DNA of 64,000 nucleotides from Candidatus Butyricimonas faecavium (GCA_944321125.1 CALUKD010000013.1:31129-95128); one strand, 5' to 3'; shown: positions 52,664-62,505, counted from the stretch's first letter. Made by a program: numbers and translations. Notes: generated by a model not told the origin, from the sequence alone.

Positions 52664-54973
52664 ATGAATAGAATAGTTGTTTTTGTCGGTTTAATTTTAT
52701 GTGTCCTGTCGTTGAAAGGGCAACAGAAAGCTAATTATAAATTGGCAGAACGTTTTGGAAAATATGATATTGTTGGAGTTTCAGAGAATAGTATGGCAAT
52801 TCGTCCGGAATTTATAAATAATTCTGATCGTTTTTGGTACTATTTTTCAGATAGTAATGGAAAAAAATATTATTATGTTGACCCAGCAAAGAAACTAAAG
52901 CGTTTATTATTTGATAACGATGAATTATTGGCTCAGATTAGTAAAGAAACACGAAAAGCATATGACTCAAAAAAATTGTCACTCGGTGATATCACATTTG
53001 ATAAAAAAGAACGTTCATTTACTTTTGAATTTGATGGAGCCAAATATAGATACACATTGAAAACAAGAAAGGTTGAAAAAATAGATACGCTGAAGCCTTG
53101 GGTTGGAACGGAGTCGTGGATAAAATATTCTCCAGATAGTACTTATATTTTATATGCTAGAGAACATAATTTATACGTGAAGGGGAATAAGGAGAAAGGA
53201 AAGGATACAACAGAGATTCAGCTAACATTTGATGCGGAAAAGAATTTTACTTTTGCGAAAGAGTTTGATGATTCTGATGTAGAAGTTGAATCTATTGCTT
53301 CATGGTTTAAAGATTCGAAAAAAATATATGCGGTAAGGGAGGATGCTCGTAAAGTGAAAGATTTGTATTTGGTAAATAGTTTGTCAACTCCTCGTCCTAC
53401 GTTGAAGACTTATAAATATGAAATGCCTGGTGACAAGGAAATTTCCCAGAGTGAATTATTGGTCATTGATGTTGAAACGAAAAAAATAACAAAAATTGAA
53501 ACAGATAAATGGCAAGATCAATATTTAGAGGTATTATATACTACTAAAAATTCGGATAAAATTTATTTTGAACGAATCAATAGAGCTTTTAATGAAAAAG
53601 AATTGTGTGTAGCGGATGTTAATACGGGGACTACGAAAGTATTGATTAATGAAAAAGATAAACCATTTCTTGATTTCAAAATGGTAAATATTTCTTTTTT
53701 GAACGATGGGCAAGATATTATATACCGCTCTGAACGTACGGGATGGGGGCATTATTATTTATATGATGGAGAGGGTAATTTGAAAAATGAGATAACTTCG
53801 GGAGCTTGGGTTGCTGGACCAGTGAGCGAGATAGATACGGTAGGACGTGTTCTTTATTTTTATGCATTAGGAAAAGATAAAAATATAGATCCTTATTATT
53901 ACGTGTTGTGTAAAGCTGATTTGGATAAACCTAATTCGGTAGAACAATTAACGTTTGATAATGTAAACCATATGGTTGACTGGTCTAAATCATTTAATTA
54001 TTTTATTGATACTTACCAAAGGGTGGATTTGGAACCACATATTGTTTTACGGGATAAGCATGGGAAAAAAATTTTGGATTTAGAAAAAGCTGATATATCC
54101 CGAATGAAGGAAATGGGATGGAAAGCTCCAGAACGTTTCACTGTGAAAGCTGCAGATGGTTTGACGGATTTATATGGAGTTATGTGGAAACCTTTTGATT
54201 TTGATTCGACAAAGTGTTATCCGATTATTTCTTCGGTTTATCCGGGACCTTTTTATGAATATGTTCCTACTCAGTTTGAATTTATACATAAACATAACAC
54301 GCAATTGGCCCAGCTTGGTTTTATTGTTATTGCGGTAGGTCACCGGGGAGGTACACCCATGCGGGGTAAATATTATCACACCTATGGGTATGGGAATCTT
54401 CGGGATTATCCTCTGGCAGACGATAAATATGCCATAGAACAGCTAGCGGATCGTTATTCTTATATTGATATAACCAAAGTGGGAATATTCGGTCATTCCG
54501 GGGGAGGTTTTATGTCAACCGCGGCCATTTGTACTTATCCTGATTTTTATACTGCAGCAGTTTCAGCCGCAGGGAATCATGATAATCACATTTATAATAA
54601 ATGGTTTACTGAAACTCATCATGGAGCAAGTGAGATAAAGAATGAAATAAAAGATAGTATTCATGGTGACCGTGTAGAATATAGTTATAAATTTCGAGTA
54701 GGGACAAATATAGAACTAGCAAAACGTTATAAGGGTGGCTTGTTACTTGTTACTGGAGATATGGATGATAATGTCCATCCGGCACATACATATCGTATGG
54801 TAGATGCTTTAATTAAGGCTGAAAAAGATTTTGATATGTTTGTATTACCGGGGCAAGAACATGGTTTTGGAGGCGAAGCTGAATTGTTTTTTGAACGAAA
54901 ATTATGGGCTCATTTTGCTAAGTTTTTGTTAAAAGATTCTTCTGCAGATTATAAGAGTACGATAGGAAAATAA
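52664..54973 (+). CDS. S9 family (DPP-IV-like) serine peptidase 2
   Basis: 769 aa from ATG 52664, 7 bp after the previous stop; a GTG at 52640 is in frame but would spoil the signal peptide (NRIVVFVGLILCVLSLKGQ). Beta-propeller N-terminal part, then the hydrolase with GHSGGG (Ser 612), GDMDDNVHP (Asp 701) and GQEHGF (His 733). It is diverged from peptidase 1 across the propeller but nearly identical in DNA around the nucleophile. The three DPP-IV-like copies probably have different peptide preferences set by the propeller (inference). Confidence 0.93.
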   Translation: MNRIVVFVGLILCVLSLKGQQKANYKLAERFGKYDIVGVSENSMAIRPEFINNSDRFWYYFSDSNGKKYYYVDPAKKLKRLLFDNDELLAQISKETRKAYDSKKLSLGDITFDKKERSFTFEFDGAKYRYTLKTRKVEKIDTLKPWVGTESWIKYSPDSTYILYAREHNLYVKGNKEKGKDTTEIQLTFDAEKNFTFAKEFDDSDVEVESIASWFKDSKKIYAVREDARKVKDLYLVNSLSTPRPTLKTYKYEMPGDKEISQSELLVIDVETKKITKIETDKWQDQYLEVLYTTKNSDKIYFERINRAFNEKELCVADVNTGTTKVLINEKDKPFLDFKMVNISFLNDGQDIIYRSERTGWGHYYLYDGEGNLKNEITSGAWVAGPVSEIDTVGRVLYFYALGKDKNIDPYYYVLCKADLDKPNSVEQLTFDNVNHMVDWSKSFNYFIDTYQRVDLEPHIVLRDKHGKKILDLEKADISRMKEMGWKAPERFTVKAADGLTDLYGVMWKPFDFDSTKCYPIISSVYPGPFYEYVPTQFEFIHKHNTQLAQLGFIVIAVGHRGGTPMRGKYYHTYGYGNLRDYPLADDKYAIEQLADRYSYIDITKVGIFGHSGGGFMSTAAICTYPDFYTAAVSAAGNHDNHIYNKWFTETHHGASEIKNEIKDSIHGDRVEYSYKFRVGTNIELAKRYKGGLLLVTGDMDDNVHPAHTYRMVDALIKAEKDFDMFVLPGQEHGFGGEAELFFERKLWAHFAKFLLKDSSADYKSTIGK
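54305..54550 (+). repeat. Gene-conversion tract, copy 2
   Basis: Partner of 51991-52236, offset 2314 bp, same orientation, 3 differences in 246 bp. Flanking sequence on both sides is clearly diverged. Confidence 0.9.
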
Positions 54974-54977
54974 GAAA

Positions 54978-57302
54978 ATGAAAATGAATAAATTTATAAT
55001 TTTTTTAGGTTTACTCGTGTTTCATGTTGTCAGTGTTGCGCAACAAGTAGCTAATTATGAGCTGGCGGAACGAATGCGACAGATAACCCAATCTCCAATC
55101 AGTCGTAACACGTTAATGATAAGACCAAATTTTATAAAGAATACAGATTGTTTTTATTATTCTTTTCAAACGAGTGAAGGGAAGAACTATTATTGGGTAG
55201 ATCCTAAACGGAAAGTAAAAAAATTGTTGTTTGATAATACAGAATTAATTGCCAAGATAAGTGAAATCACACGAAAACCTTATAATCCTAAAAATTTGGA
55301 TATAGAGATAAAATTTTTAGATGAAGAAACGTTTAGATTTTACATAGATCATAGATATTTTGCTTACAATATCCGGACAAAAGAGTTAAAGCCTTGGGAC
55401 AATAAGATTAATGGGAATATAGATCCTTATTGGAAGTATTATTCTCCGGATAGCGCTTATATGCTATATGCTAAACGTCATAATTTGTATCTTGTCGGTA
55501 ATGCTGCTAAAGGTAAAGATACTATTGAAGTTCAATTGACAAAGGATGGGGAGATGTTTTATTCTTTTAATCGAGAAGATGAGGGTGAGTTGGATGGTCG
55601 TTTTTTATGTAATGCTAAATGGTTTAAAAAGGGTAATAAATTTTATGCTTTACGGGATGATTCCCGTAAAGTGAATGATATGTGGCTAGTAGATGTAATG
55701 GCTCAACCCCGTCCACAACTAAAGACATATAAATATGAAATGGCAGGAGATCGAAACGTGGTTCAATATCGTTTAATAATTGGTGATGCGGAGACCCGTG
55801 AAGTTAGGGAAATTGATATTACACGTTGGCCGGATCAATACGTAGATGTTTTATATTCCAGTAATGATGGGAAGCGTCTTTATTTGCAGAGGTATAAGCG
55901 AACGTGGGATGAATCAGATATTTGCGTGGTTAATGCAGAAACTGGAGAAGTAAAATCTCTTATTTATGAGAAAAATAAGCCTTACTTAGATTACCAATTA
56001 CGATGTGTTGCATTTTTGAATGATGGAGAGGAAATATTGTTTCGCTCTGAACGTAGCGGTTGGGGACATTATTATTTATATGACAAAGATGGTAATTTGA
56101 AAAATCAGGTGACTTCTGGTGCATGGGTTACTAGCCCCTTGATAAAATTGGACACTTTACGTCGCCAGATTTATTTTTACGGTTATGGGAAAAAAGAGGG
56201 AGTCGATCCTTATTATTATGTTTTATACCGGGCTGATTTGGATAAGCAAAATAAATTAGTTTGTTTGACTCCGGAGAATGCGACACATAATGTGACCATA
56301 TCTCCTTCTGCGGATTATTATATAGATGGTTTTTCTCGAGTAGATATGGAACCGAGGAATGTTGTACGTGATCGGAAAGGGAAAATAATAATGAGATTAG
56401 AAGATCCTGATTTACATCGTTTATATGAAATGGGTTGGAAAGCTCCTGAACGTTTCACTGTAAAAGCTGCGGATGGGGTAACAGATTTATATGGTGTTAT
56501 GTGGAAACCTTTTGATTTCGATTCAACGAAACGTTATCCGATTATTTCTTGCGTGTATCCAGGGCCTTTCTTTGAATATGTGCCGACTCGTTTTACTATA
56601 AATGACGAACTAAATACTCGTTTGGCCCAATTGGGTTTTATTGTTATAACAGTTGGACATCGGGGATGTTCTCCCATGCGAGGTAAATACTATCATGCTT
56701 ACGGTTATGGAAATCAACGTGATTATCCTTTAGCAGACGATAAATATGTGATAGAGCAATTAGCGGATCGTTATACGTTTATCGATCGGAGTAAAGTGGG
56801 GATTTATGGACATTCTGGAGGAGGTTTTATGGCTGCAGCAGCCATTTGTACTTATCCTGATTTTTATTCTGCAGCAGTTGCTTCTGCAGGAAACCATGAC
56901 AATAATATGTACAATAAAGGTTGGGTAGAAATTCATTATGGGGTACAAGAAAGGAAGACTATGGTAAAGGATTCTTTGGGCAATGAGCATGAGAAAGTCT
57001 CGTATTATACTTCTAGTAAAACGAATATGGATTTGGCTAAAAATTATAAAGGAGGGCTTTTACTTGTGACTGGAGATATGGATGAAACAGTTCATCCTGC
57101 GCATACATTAAAAATGGCAGATGCGTTAATTAAGACCGGTAAAAATTTTGATATATTAATATTACCGGGTAATGATCATGGTTATAGTGGTGTGGCAGAA
57201 TATTTTTATGAACGTAAGTTATGGCATCATTTTGCCCGTTTGCTTTTAGGAGACTCCTCTGCAGATTATCAGTGTGATTTGGATTATTTTATGAAGAGAT
57301 AG
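54978..57302 (+). CDS. S9 family (DPP-IV-like) serine peptidase 3
   Basis: 774 aa, starting 5 bp after peptidase 2. Signal peptide (KFIIFLGLLVFHVVSVAQ), DPP-IV-type propeller (YYSPDSAYMLYAKRHNLYLVG; FRSERSGWGHYYLYDKDG), and hydrolase with GHSGGG (Ser 613), GDMDETVHP (Asp 702) and GNDHGY (His 734). The protein aligns end to end with peptidases 1 and 2, but its serine-region DNA differs throughout (for example GHRGCSPMRG in place of GHRGGTPMRG), so it did not take part in the recent conversion. Confidence 0.93.
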   Translation: MKMNKFIIFLGLLVFHVVSVAQQVANYELAERMRQITQSPISRNTLMIRPNFIKNTDCFYYSFQTSEGKNYYWVDPKRKVKKLLFDNTELIAKISEITRKPYNPKNLDIEIKFLDEETFRFYIDHRYFAYNIRTKELKPWDNKINGNIDPYWKYYSPDSAYMLYAKRHNLYLVGNAAKGKDTIEVQLTKDGEMFYSFNREDEGELDGRFLCNAKWFKKGNKFYALRDDSRKVNDMWLVDVMAQPRPQLKTYKYEMAGDRNVVQYRLIIGDAETREVREIDITRWPDQYVDVLYSSNDGKRLYLQRYKRTWDESDICVVNAETGEVKSLIYEKNKPYLDYQLRCVAFLNDGEEILFRSERSGWGHYYLYDKDGNLKNQVTSGAWVTSPLIKLDTLRRQIYFYGYGKKEGVDPYYYVLYRADLDKQNKLVCLTPENATHNVTISPSADYYIDGFSRVDMEPRNVVRDRKGKIIMRLEDPDLHRLYEMGWKAPERFTVKAADGVTDLYGVMWKPFDFDSTKRYPIISCVYPGPFFEYVPTRFTINDELNTRLAQLGFIVITVGHRGCSPMRGKYYHAYGYGNQRDYPLADDKYVIEQLADRYTFIDRSKVGIYGHSGGGFMAAAAICTYPDFYSAAVASAGNHDNNMYNKGWVEIHYGVQERKTMVKDSLGNEHEKVSYYTSSKTNMDLAKNYKGGLLLVTGDMDETVHPAHTLKMADALIKTGKNFDILILPGNDHGYSGVAEYFYERKLWHHFARLLLGDSSADYQCDLDYFMKR

Positions 57303-57342
57303 GTTTGAGGGAAGAATAGTAATAAATATAAGATTTTTTATA

Positions 57343-60105
57343 ATGAGACAGAGAATCATTATTATTTTTATAAGTATTTTACTCTTTCAAGGAATAACAG
57401 AAATGTCTTTTGCGATTGGTGAAGATAGAGTAAAAAAGAATTCTGTTGATAAAGGATTTATTTCGAAAAAGGTTCTAGATACTGCTGCTTATAAATTATG
57501 GAAAAGAGTGGAGTCGCCTGATATTTCAGATGATGGAAAATGGGTTACATATCAATTGATATATATAGACTCAAAAAAAAGAGATACATTACCGCCAGTT
57601 ACTTATTTATATAATTCGGATAGAAAAGAAACATTTGAATTGAAACAAGTTGAACGGCCTACTTTTTTTGCTAATGGGAAATGGTTGCGTTATACGGTGA
57701 TGGCATCGGAAAAGGATTCTTGTACGCAAGATTCAACTTTTCTGTTGCGATTACAAAATATGAAAAAAACGTATTGGGATAAAAAGTATGACTTTAATGT
57801 GTATGGTACTTCAGCATTAATAACTTATTTATATCCAGTAAATAATGGGAAAGAGAATTTCAATAGGTTAGTTATTCGTAATATCGAAACTAACGACTCG
57901 ATAGTAATGGATAGTGTGGAGAATTATACGTTGTTAAAAGGACATAAAACGATGGTTTATGTAAAGAATCATGGTGATTATAAATCTTTATGCTATAAAC
58001 CATTGAAAGGGAAACCTGTTGTTATTTTTTCTGATAGAAAAACTTTGTTAAAAGATTATTTTCTATTACCTGATCAAATGCAAGGAACTTTTACAGCGGC
58101 TTCTGATACTTCAAAAATGAAAAATCCGAATCTTCTTTATTCTTTTTCTTTACCTAAAGGAGAATGTCAACTTCTTGTGGATTGGGAACGAGTAGATTTT
58201 CCTCAGAATTACATGTGGAGAGGTCGTGCCTATCGTTTATCTAATGGAGGAAAAAGGATTATTTTGGATGTAGATACGTTAGAGCCTAAGGTTAAAAAAG
58301 AAAAAGGTAAAAAGGATACTAGTTTTAATTTGGAATTGTGGACTTGGAATGATGAAGTTTCTTCGTTACAACAGCGGGAAGGATACTATCGACCTAATAA
58401 TGTAAAATTTGCTTATAATGTAGATACTAAAGAATGTTGTCAAGTGACAAATTCAAAAATGGAAAAATTGATTGTGCCATCAGGAGATAAGTATGATTAT
58501 GCTTTTGCTTTAGATGAGTCTCCGTATAAGCGTTTTGCAGATTGGAAAAGTGATATTAATGCAGATATTTATTTGATAAATCTAAATACAGGAAAAGCTG
58601 TATTATTTGAAAAAAATGCTTTTGAAGAACCTGTGTGGAGCCCGAATGGTAAATATGCAGTGTGGTATAATGCGTTAGAGAAAGCGTGGTATAAAATTAA
58701 TCCGGTTACCGGGGAACGGACGAATATTTCCCAAGCAATAGGTTATCCTGTTCATAATGAATTACATGATCAGCCCAAACCCGCAGATGCGTATGGTATT
58801 GCGGGGTGGTCAAAAGATGGAAATGTAGTTGTGTTATACGATCGTTACGATCTGTGGGAGATAGATTTAACGGGAGAAAGACCTGTTTGTTCATTAACTC
58901 GTGGATACGGGAGGGCAACGAATCGACAATTTCGCTTATTGCAAGATGATTATGAAGATGAGATTATAGATTTAAATAAGAGTTTTCTTATGACTTCTGT
59001 GAATTTAGAAAATAGGGATGAGGGAGTTTATCGTTTTCTTGCAGGGGGAAAATTAAAACAATTGATAGAAGGTCCCTTTTCAATATCTATTCTTCAAAGA
59101 TCAGAGAATCAAAAAGCTTGTATTTTTTATAAACAAAGTTATACTGAATTTAGAGATTTATGGTGGAGTGATTTGATGTTCATGAATCCTTCACGGTTAA
59201 CAGACGCAAATCCTCAACAGAAAAATTATTTTTGGGGGACAGTGAAGTTGGTGAAATGGACTAATTATAATGGGAAAGAAAATGCTGGATTACTTTATTT
59301 ACCAGAAAATTATGATCCGCATAAACGATATCCTGTAATCGTGAATTTCTATGAAACACATTCAGAAACTTTGCATGATTATATTGTTCCTACGTTAAGT
59401 AGTGGTATGATAAATGTGGTATCTTATGTTAGTAATGGGTATGTTGTATTCATGCCGGATATACATTATACCGTAGGAGCTCCTGGGGAGAGTTGTTATG
59501 ATGCGGTAATTAGTGGAACTCAGATGCTTATTGATCAAGGAATTGCGGATAAAGATCGAATTGGAATTCAAGGACACAGTTGGTCTGGTTATCAAGTAGT
59601 ATATTTAGTGACACGGACGAATATGTTTCGATGTGCTAGTCCGGGAGCGGCGGTGTCTAATATGGTTTCTGCATATACCGGGATTCGAACGGGGAGTGGG
59701 ATGCCACGTATGTTTATGTATGAAGAAACTCAAAGTCGTTTAGGTAAATCTTTGTGGGAAGATAAAGAGATGTATCTTCGTCATTCGCCGATATTAAATG
59801 CCGATAAAATACAAACACCGTTATTGATATTTCACTGTGATGGTGATGAGGCAGTCCCCTATTCTGAAGGTTTGAATTTATTTTTGGCTATGCGACGTTT
59901 ACAAAAGCCTGCTTGGTTATTAAATTATAAAGGTGAACGACATTTTCTTTATAACCCAGCAGCTGAGCTTGATTGGAGTATTCGTTTACAACAATTTTTT
60001 GACCATTATTTGAAAGGTATGGCAATGCCTCGCTGGATGAAAGAAGGTATTCATGCTCGTGAACGTGGGATAGATCAAAAGTATGATTTTGTAAAAGAAA
60101 AGTAA
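57343..60105 (+). CDS. S9-like prolyl-oligopeptidase family hydrolase 4
   Basis: 920-aa exported protein (signal-type segment RIIIIFISILLFQGITEMSFA). A long, poorly conserved propeller precedes an alpha/beta hydrolase with GHSWSG (Ser 746), CDGDEAVP (Asp about 835) and GERHFLY (His 867). It is longer than and only distantly related to the three tandem copies. The HFLYNPAAELDWSIRLQQFFDHYLKG ending is typical of S9 enzymes annotated as dipeptidyl or acyl-peptide hydrolases. It probably broadens the cleavage range of the locus. Confidence 0.88.
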   Translation: MRQRIIIIFISILLFQGITEMSFAIGEDRVKKNSVDKGFISKKVLDTAAYKLWKRVESPDISDDGKWVTYQLIYIDSKKRDTLPPVTYLYNSDRKETFELKQVERPTFFANGKWLRYTVMASEKDSCTQDSTFLLRLQNMKKTYWDKKYDFNVYGTSALITYLYPVNNGKENFNRLVIRNIETNDSIVMDSVENYTLLKGHKTMVYVKNHGDYKSLCYKPLKGKPVVIFSDRKTLLKDYFLLPDQMQGTFTAASDTSKMKNPNLLYSFSLPKGECQLLVDWERVDFPQNYMWRGRAYRLSNGGKRIILDVDTLEPKVKKEKGKKDTSFNLELWTWNDEVSSLQQREGYYRPNNVKFAYNVDTKECCQVTNSKMEKLIVPSGDKYDYAFALDESPYKRFADWKSDINADIYLINLNTGKAVLFEKNAFEEPVWSPNGKYAVWYNALEKAWYKINPVTGERTNISQAIGYPVHNELHDQPKPADAYGIAGWSKDGNVVVLYDRYDLWEIDLTGERPVCSLTRGYGRATNRQFRLLQDDYEDEIIDLNKSFLMTSVNLENRDEGVYRFLAGGKLKQLIEGPFSISILQRSENQKACIFYKQSYTEFRDLWWSDLMFMNPSRLTDANPQQKNYFWGTVKLVKWTNYNGKENAGLLYLPENYDPHKRYPVIVNFYETHSETLHDYIVPTLSSGMINVVSYVSNGYVVFMPDIHYTVGAPGESCYDAVISGTQMLIDQGIADKDRIGIQGHSWSGYQVVYLVTRTNMFRCASPGAAVSNMVSAYTGIRTGSGMPRMFMYEETQSRLGKSLWEDKEMYLRHSPILNADKIQTPLLIFHCDGDEAVPYSEGLNLFLAMRRLQKPAWLLNYKGERHFLYNPAAELDWSIRLQQFFDHYLKGMAMPRWMKEGIHARERGIDQKYDFVKEK

Positions 60106-60125
60106 AAGAATTAATTTGTGATTAT

Positions 60126-60542
60126 ATGAAAAGTTTATTTGTTAGTGTTTTAATTTTGTTTTGTTGTGCCTGTGCTAATGATCCTCAAAAAGAAATGGAA
60201 AAAAAGATCATCGGAGAATGGTGTAATCCTTATACTTATGAGGCGACGGGGGAACTGAAAGGGTTTAACTTTAAAAAGGGAGGAATTTGTGAAGCAATTA
60301 ATATTCCGACATTGGATCTAAAGACTTGGGAAATTAAAGATGGTTATTTATTTATAAAAGGTTTTAGTATTGAAGAAAACGGTGAAAAAGAAGTTTATGA
60401 AACAAAAGAAAGGATCGACTTGTTGACTGCAGATTCCTTATGTGTGGTAGCACGGGAATCTAGTCCCCAACTTCTTTTCCTATATTTAAATGCAAAGATT
60501 ATTAAAGAAAAAGTTGTAGTGGATACCATGATGCATGAATAA
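60126..60542 (+). CDS. Small lipocalin-like lipoprotein
   Basis: 138 aa. A lipobox region (LILFCCACAND) predicts acylation at Cys 15 or 17. The body (IIGEWCNPYTYEATGELKGFNFKKGG, then WEIKDGYLFIKGFSIEENGE) has the strand pattern of the small lipocalin-like lipoproteins of Bacteroidota. It follows peptidase 4 by 20 bp and is probably the last gene of the island's operon. Ligand unknown. Confidence 0.65.
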   Translation: MKSLFVSVLILFCCACANDPQKEMEKKIIGEWCNPYTYEATGELKGFNFKKGGICEAINIPTLDLKTWEIKDGYLFIKGFSIEENGEKEVYETKERIDLLTADSLCVVARESSPQLLFLYLNAKIIKEKVVVDTMMHE

Positions 60543-60560
60543 TATTTGTTATGCCTAATA

Positions 60561-60604
60561 ATAACTAAGAGAGGTTGATTTTTTTATCTACTTTTCTTAG
60601 TTAT
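60561..60604 (+). terminator. Possible terminator hairpin
   Basis: Ten-base perfect stem ATAACTAAGA / TCTTAGTTAT with a 24-nt T-rich loop. The long loop makes it a weak call, but the position after the last gene of the island fits. Confidence 0.4.
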
Positions 60605-60693
60605 AACATTTAAGAAAGATTATGAAATGGGATATTTAATGATAAAAATAATCAGTGTACTGGGTTTGTGGTGAGGAATATATTTTAGGAAAT

Positions 60694-61296
60694 TTATACA
60701 GTACAAAAAAATGTTACTAAAAATGGTACACTTAAATCTATTAGTATTCCGTGGACGATAGATATAATTACAAACTCTTTTCCGCAAAATTTCGTGATAA
60801 TAGGGAGAGTTGTGTCTGCGGTAGTAGCACCTCCCACTGAAATGGGTGCTAGTTTCCCGAAATAACGTGCTAATAGGGGGGCTGCCAGCAAGGCAATTAA
60901 TTCTCGAAGGATATTAGACACCAATGCAATCGTGCCCAGTTCTGCTCCTTTGTATTGTGTGATAAAAATCGTAGAAAGGGAATAATATCCAAATCCAGAG
61001 CCCACTGCAAGACAATCGGTAAGGCTTTTACCACTAATGACTAGACTGATTAAAGCAGAGCCAGCTAGAGTTCCGATAATGGTTGCCAATGGAACCAGAA
61101 TAATTTTAAAGTTCTGATGTTTCAGGGCTTCTAAAGCTTTTTTATCACTTCCAATGCTGATTCCTACGAGGAACATAAGCGCATACAGAGCGTAGAGCGT
61201 GGGTTCCTCCGCTGTTAACAGGTTTGGAATGTCTACGAATCGTCCGAGTAATACTCCTACGACAAAGAAAGAGACGATAATTATACTACCTTTCAT
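60694..61296 (-). CDS. LysO-type lysine exporter, C-terminal part (separate gene)
   Basis: 200-aa membrane protein with about six helices: SIIIVSFFVVGVLLGRF, ALYALMFLVGISIGSDKKALEAL, ILVPLATIIGTLAGSALISLVIS, GFGYYSLSTIFITQYKGAELGTIALVSNILREL and APISVGGATTADTTLPIITKFCG. These match the C-terminal two thirds of LysO (YbjE), the L-lysine exporter. A separate gene 10 bp upstream encodes the N-terminal part, so the transporter is split in two; together (289 aa) they match the length of single-gene LysO. Confidence 0.85.
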   Translation of the reverse strand: MKGSIIIVSFFVVGVLLGRFVDIPNLLTAEEPTLYALYALMFLVGISIGSDKKALEALKHQNFKIILVPLATIIGTLAGSALISLVISGKSLTDCLAVGSGFGYYSLSTIFITQYKGAELGTIALVSNILRELIALLAAPLLARYFGKLAPISVGGATTADTTLPIITKFCGKEFVIISIVHGILIDLSVPFLVTFFCTV

Positions 61297-61306
61297 GTAA
61301 ATGTAT

Positions 61307-61576
61307 TTATTTAGTGGTCATGAAGAAAAAACGATAAACACCCCATGCGCATAATACACTTCCAGCGACTGCGGCGAGGGTAATAAGTAAGGCATCTGAT
61401 CCAATAGAATGGAGATTATTCATCACGTCTCCGTTAGCACCGACCGTGATTCCTAAAAGAAATAAAAGGAGAAATATGGCATAATTAATAAGTTTTTGTA
61501 CAAACTTCAAATTTCTCTCTTTAAAGGCATATCCTAAAATGATGCCGCAAACCATTAAGCTAATAACTATAATCAT
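61307..61576 (-). CDS. LysO-type lysine exporter, N-terminal part (separate gene)
   Basis: 89 aa, about three helices (IIVISLMVCGIILGYAF, LINYAIFLLLFLLGITVGANG and ALLITLAAVAGSVLCAWGVY). These align with the first third of LysO. It has its own start and stop, and the C-terminal part begins 10 bp later with its own ATG. The LGITVGANGDVM block is the conserved first repeat. Split LysO genes are frequent in Bacteroidota, so this is likely normal rather than a fresh mutation. Confidence 0.8.
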   Translation of the reverse strand: MIIVISLMVCGIILGYAFKERNLKFVQKLINYAIFLLLFLLGITVGANGDVMNNLHSIGSDALLITLAAVAGSVLCAWGVYRFFFMTTK

Positions 61577-61711
61577 GATCTTAGATTTCTTTGCGCGAAA
61601 CTACGATTTATTTTACAAAACTGCTATATTTATAAATTCGTACTTAAAAATGTAACATTAATAAAATGTGTTACGTTAATACTATTGTATTTAAATCTTT
61701 AGAATGTTGTT

Positions 61712-62149
61712 ATGAAAAAAGTGATTTCGTCTATAATTGCTCCAAACCAGAAGTTTTTAAGCTTTGGTTTGTTAATTTTGCGTGTATTGGTAGGGATAAC
61801 TATGTTGACTCATGGTTTAGTCAAATTGATGTCGTTCTCCGAATTGTCTGCTAGTTTTCCAGATCCAATTGGTTTGGGAAGTATTTTGTCATTAATTTTG
61901 ATTATTGGGGCTGAAGTTGGGTGTTCTTTGTTCGTTATCGTGGGAGCTTTTACTCGGTTAGCTACAATCCCGTTGGTATTTTCTATGCTGGTGGTTATAT
62001 TTGTCGTTCATGCCAGTGATCCATTTCAGATGAAAGAGTTACCTTTATTATATTTAGGTATCTATATCCTATTATTTTTCACAGGTGCGGGGAGAATATC
62101 TCTTGACACGATAATTTCTAAAAAGATAAATGTAGATATTCGAAAATAA
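61712..62149 (+). CDS. DoxX family membrane protein
   Basis: 145 aa with four predicted helices. The DoxX pattern is visible in LLILRVLVGITMLTHGLVKLMSFSELSASFPDPIGLG, AEVGCSLFVIVGAFTRLATIPLVFSMLVVIFVVHASDPF and ELPLLYLGIYILLFFTGAGRISLD. Family members are linked to oxidative-stress or redox functions at the inner membrane, but no specific role can be assigned here. It is monocistronic, convergent with the small membrane protein gene. Confidence 0.88.
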   Translation: MKKVISSIIAPNQKFLSFGLLILRVLVGITMLTHGLVKLMSFSELSASFPDPIGLGSILSLILIIGAEVGCSLFVIVGAFTRLATIPLVFSMLVVIFVVHASDPFQMKELPLLYLGIYILLFFTGAGRISLDTIISKKINVDIRK

Positions 62150-62166
62150 GAAGAAAAGCAGGAATC

Positions 62167-62316
62167 CTAAGGGATTACCTGCTCTGTCCCATCCAGAATG
62201 GGAATAACGTTTTCGTCCTCTTCTAATATGGTCGCTGCTAATAACCAATATATTAATAGAATGATGGCGATAACAATTCCGACAATAGTCCAAGGATTAG
62301 TTCTTTTCTTTTTCAT
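62167..62316 (-). CDS. Small single-helix membrane protein (49 aa)
   Basis: Starts MKKKRTNPWTIVGIVIAIIL, a basic N-terminus followed by one strong membrane helix (to about residue 28), then an acidic tail LEEDENVIPILDG. The start at 62316 is preferred because the upstream open frame lacks any such pattern. No family was recognised. The K-rich N-terminus and short size are typical of real small membrane proteins. Confidence 0.5.
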   Translation of the reverse strand: MKKKRTNPWTIVGIVIAIILLIYWLLAATILEEDENVIPILDGTEQVIP

Positions 62317-62469
62317 GTTTACGAATATTATTAAATGTTTTGTTAAGCATGAACGTAAACAAACATATTTTGTTTGTATATTCAAGGATTTTCTTGGGAC
62401 ATAGACTAGGAAATAGGTCGTGATATTGGTGATGGTTATAAGAGAATTGGGAGCCCAAAACTCCATAAA

Positions 62470-62501
62470 CAAAAATCAGCCACCTTGTAAGTGACTGATT
62501 T
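62470..62501 (-). terminator. Rho-independent terminator of tRNA-Cys
   Basis: On the minus strand, an 11-bp stem with one mismatch (AAATCAGTCAC / GTGGCTGATTT) and a run of T. It lies directly 3' of the tRNA. Confidence 0.65.
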
Positions 62502-62505
62502 CCTG

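Noticed and set aside
62317..62472. Upstream extension of the small membrane protein (minus strand)
   Set aside because: No hydrophobic or conserved pattern before MKKKRTNPW; the short form is a sensible protein on its own.
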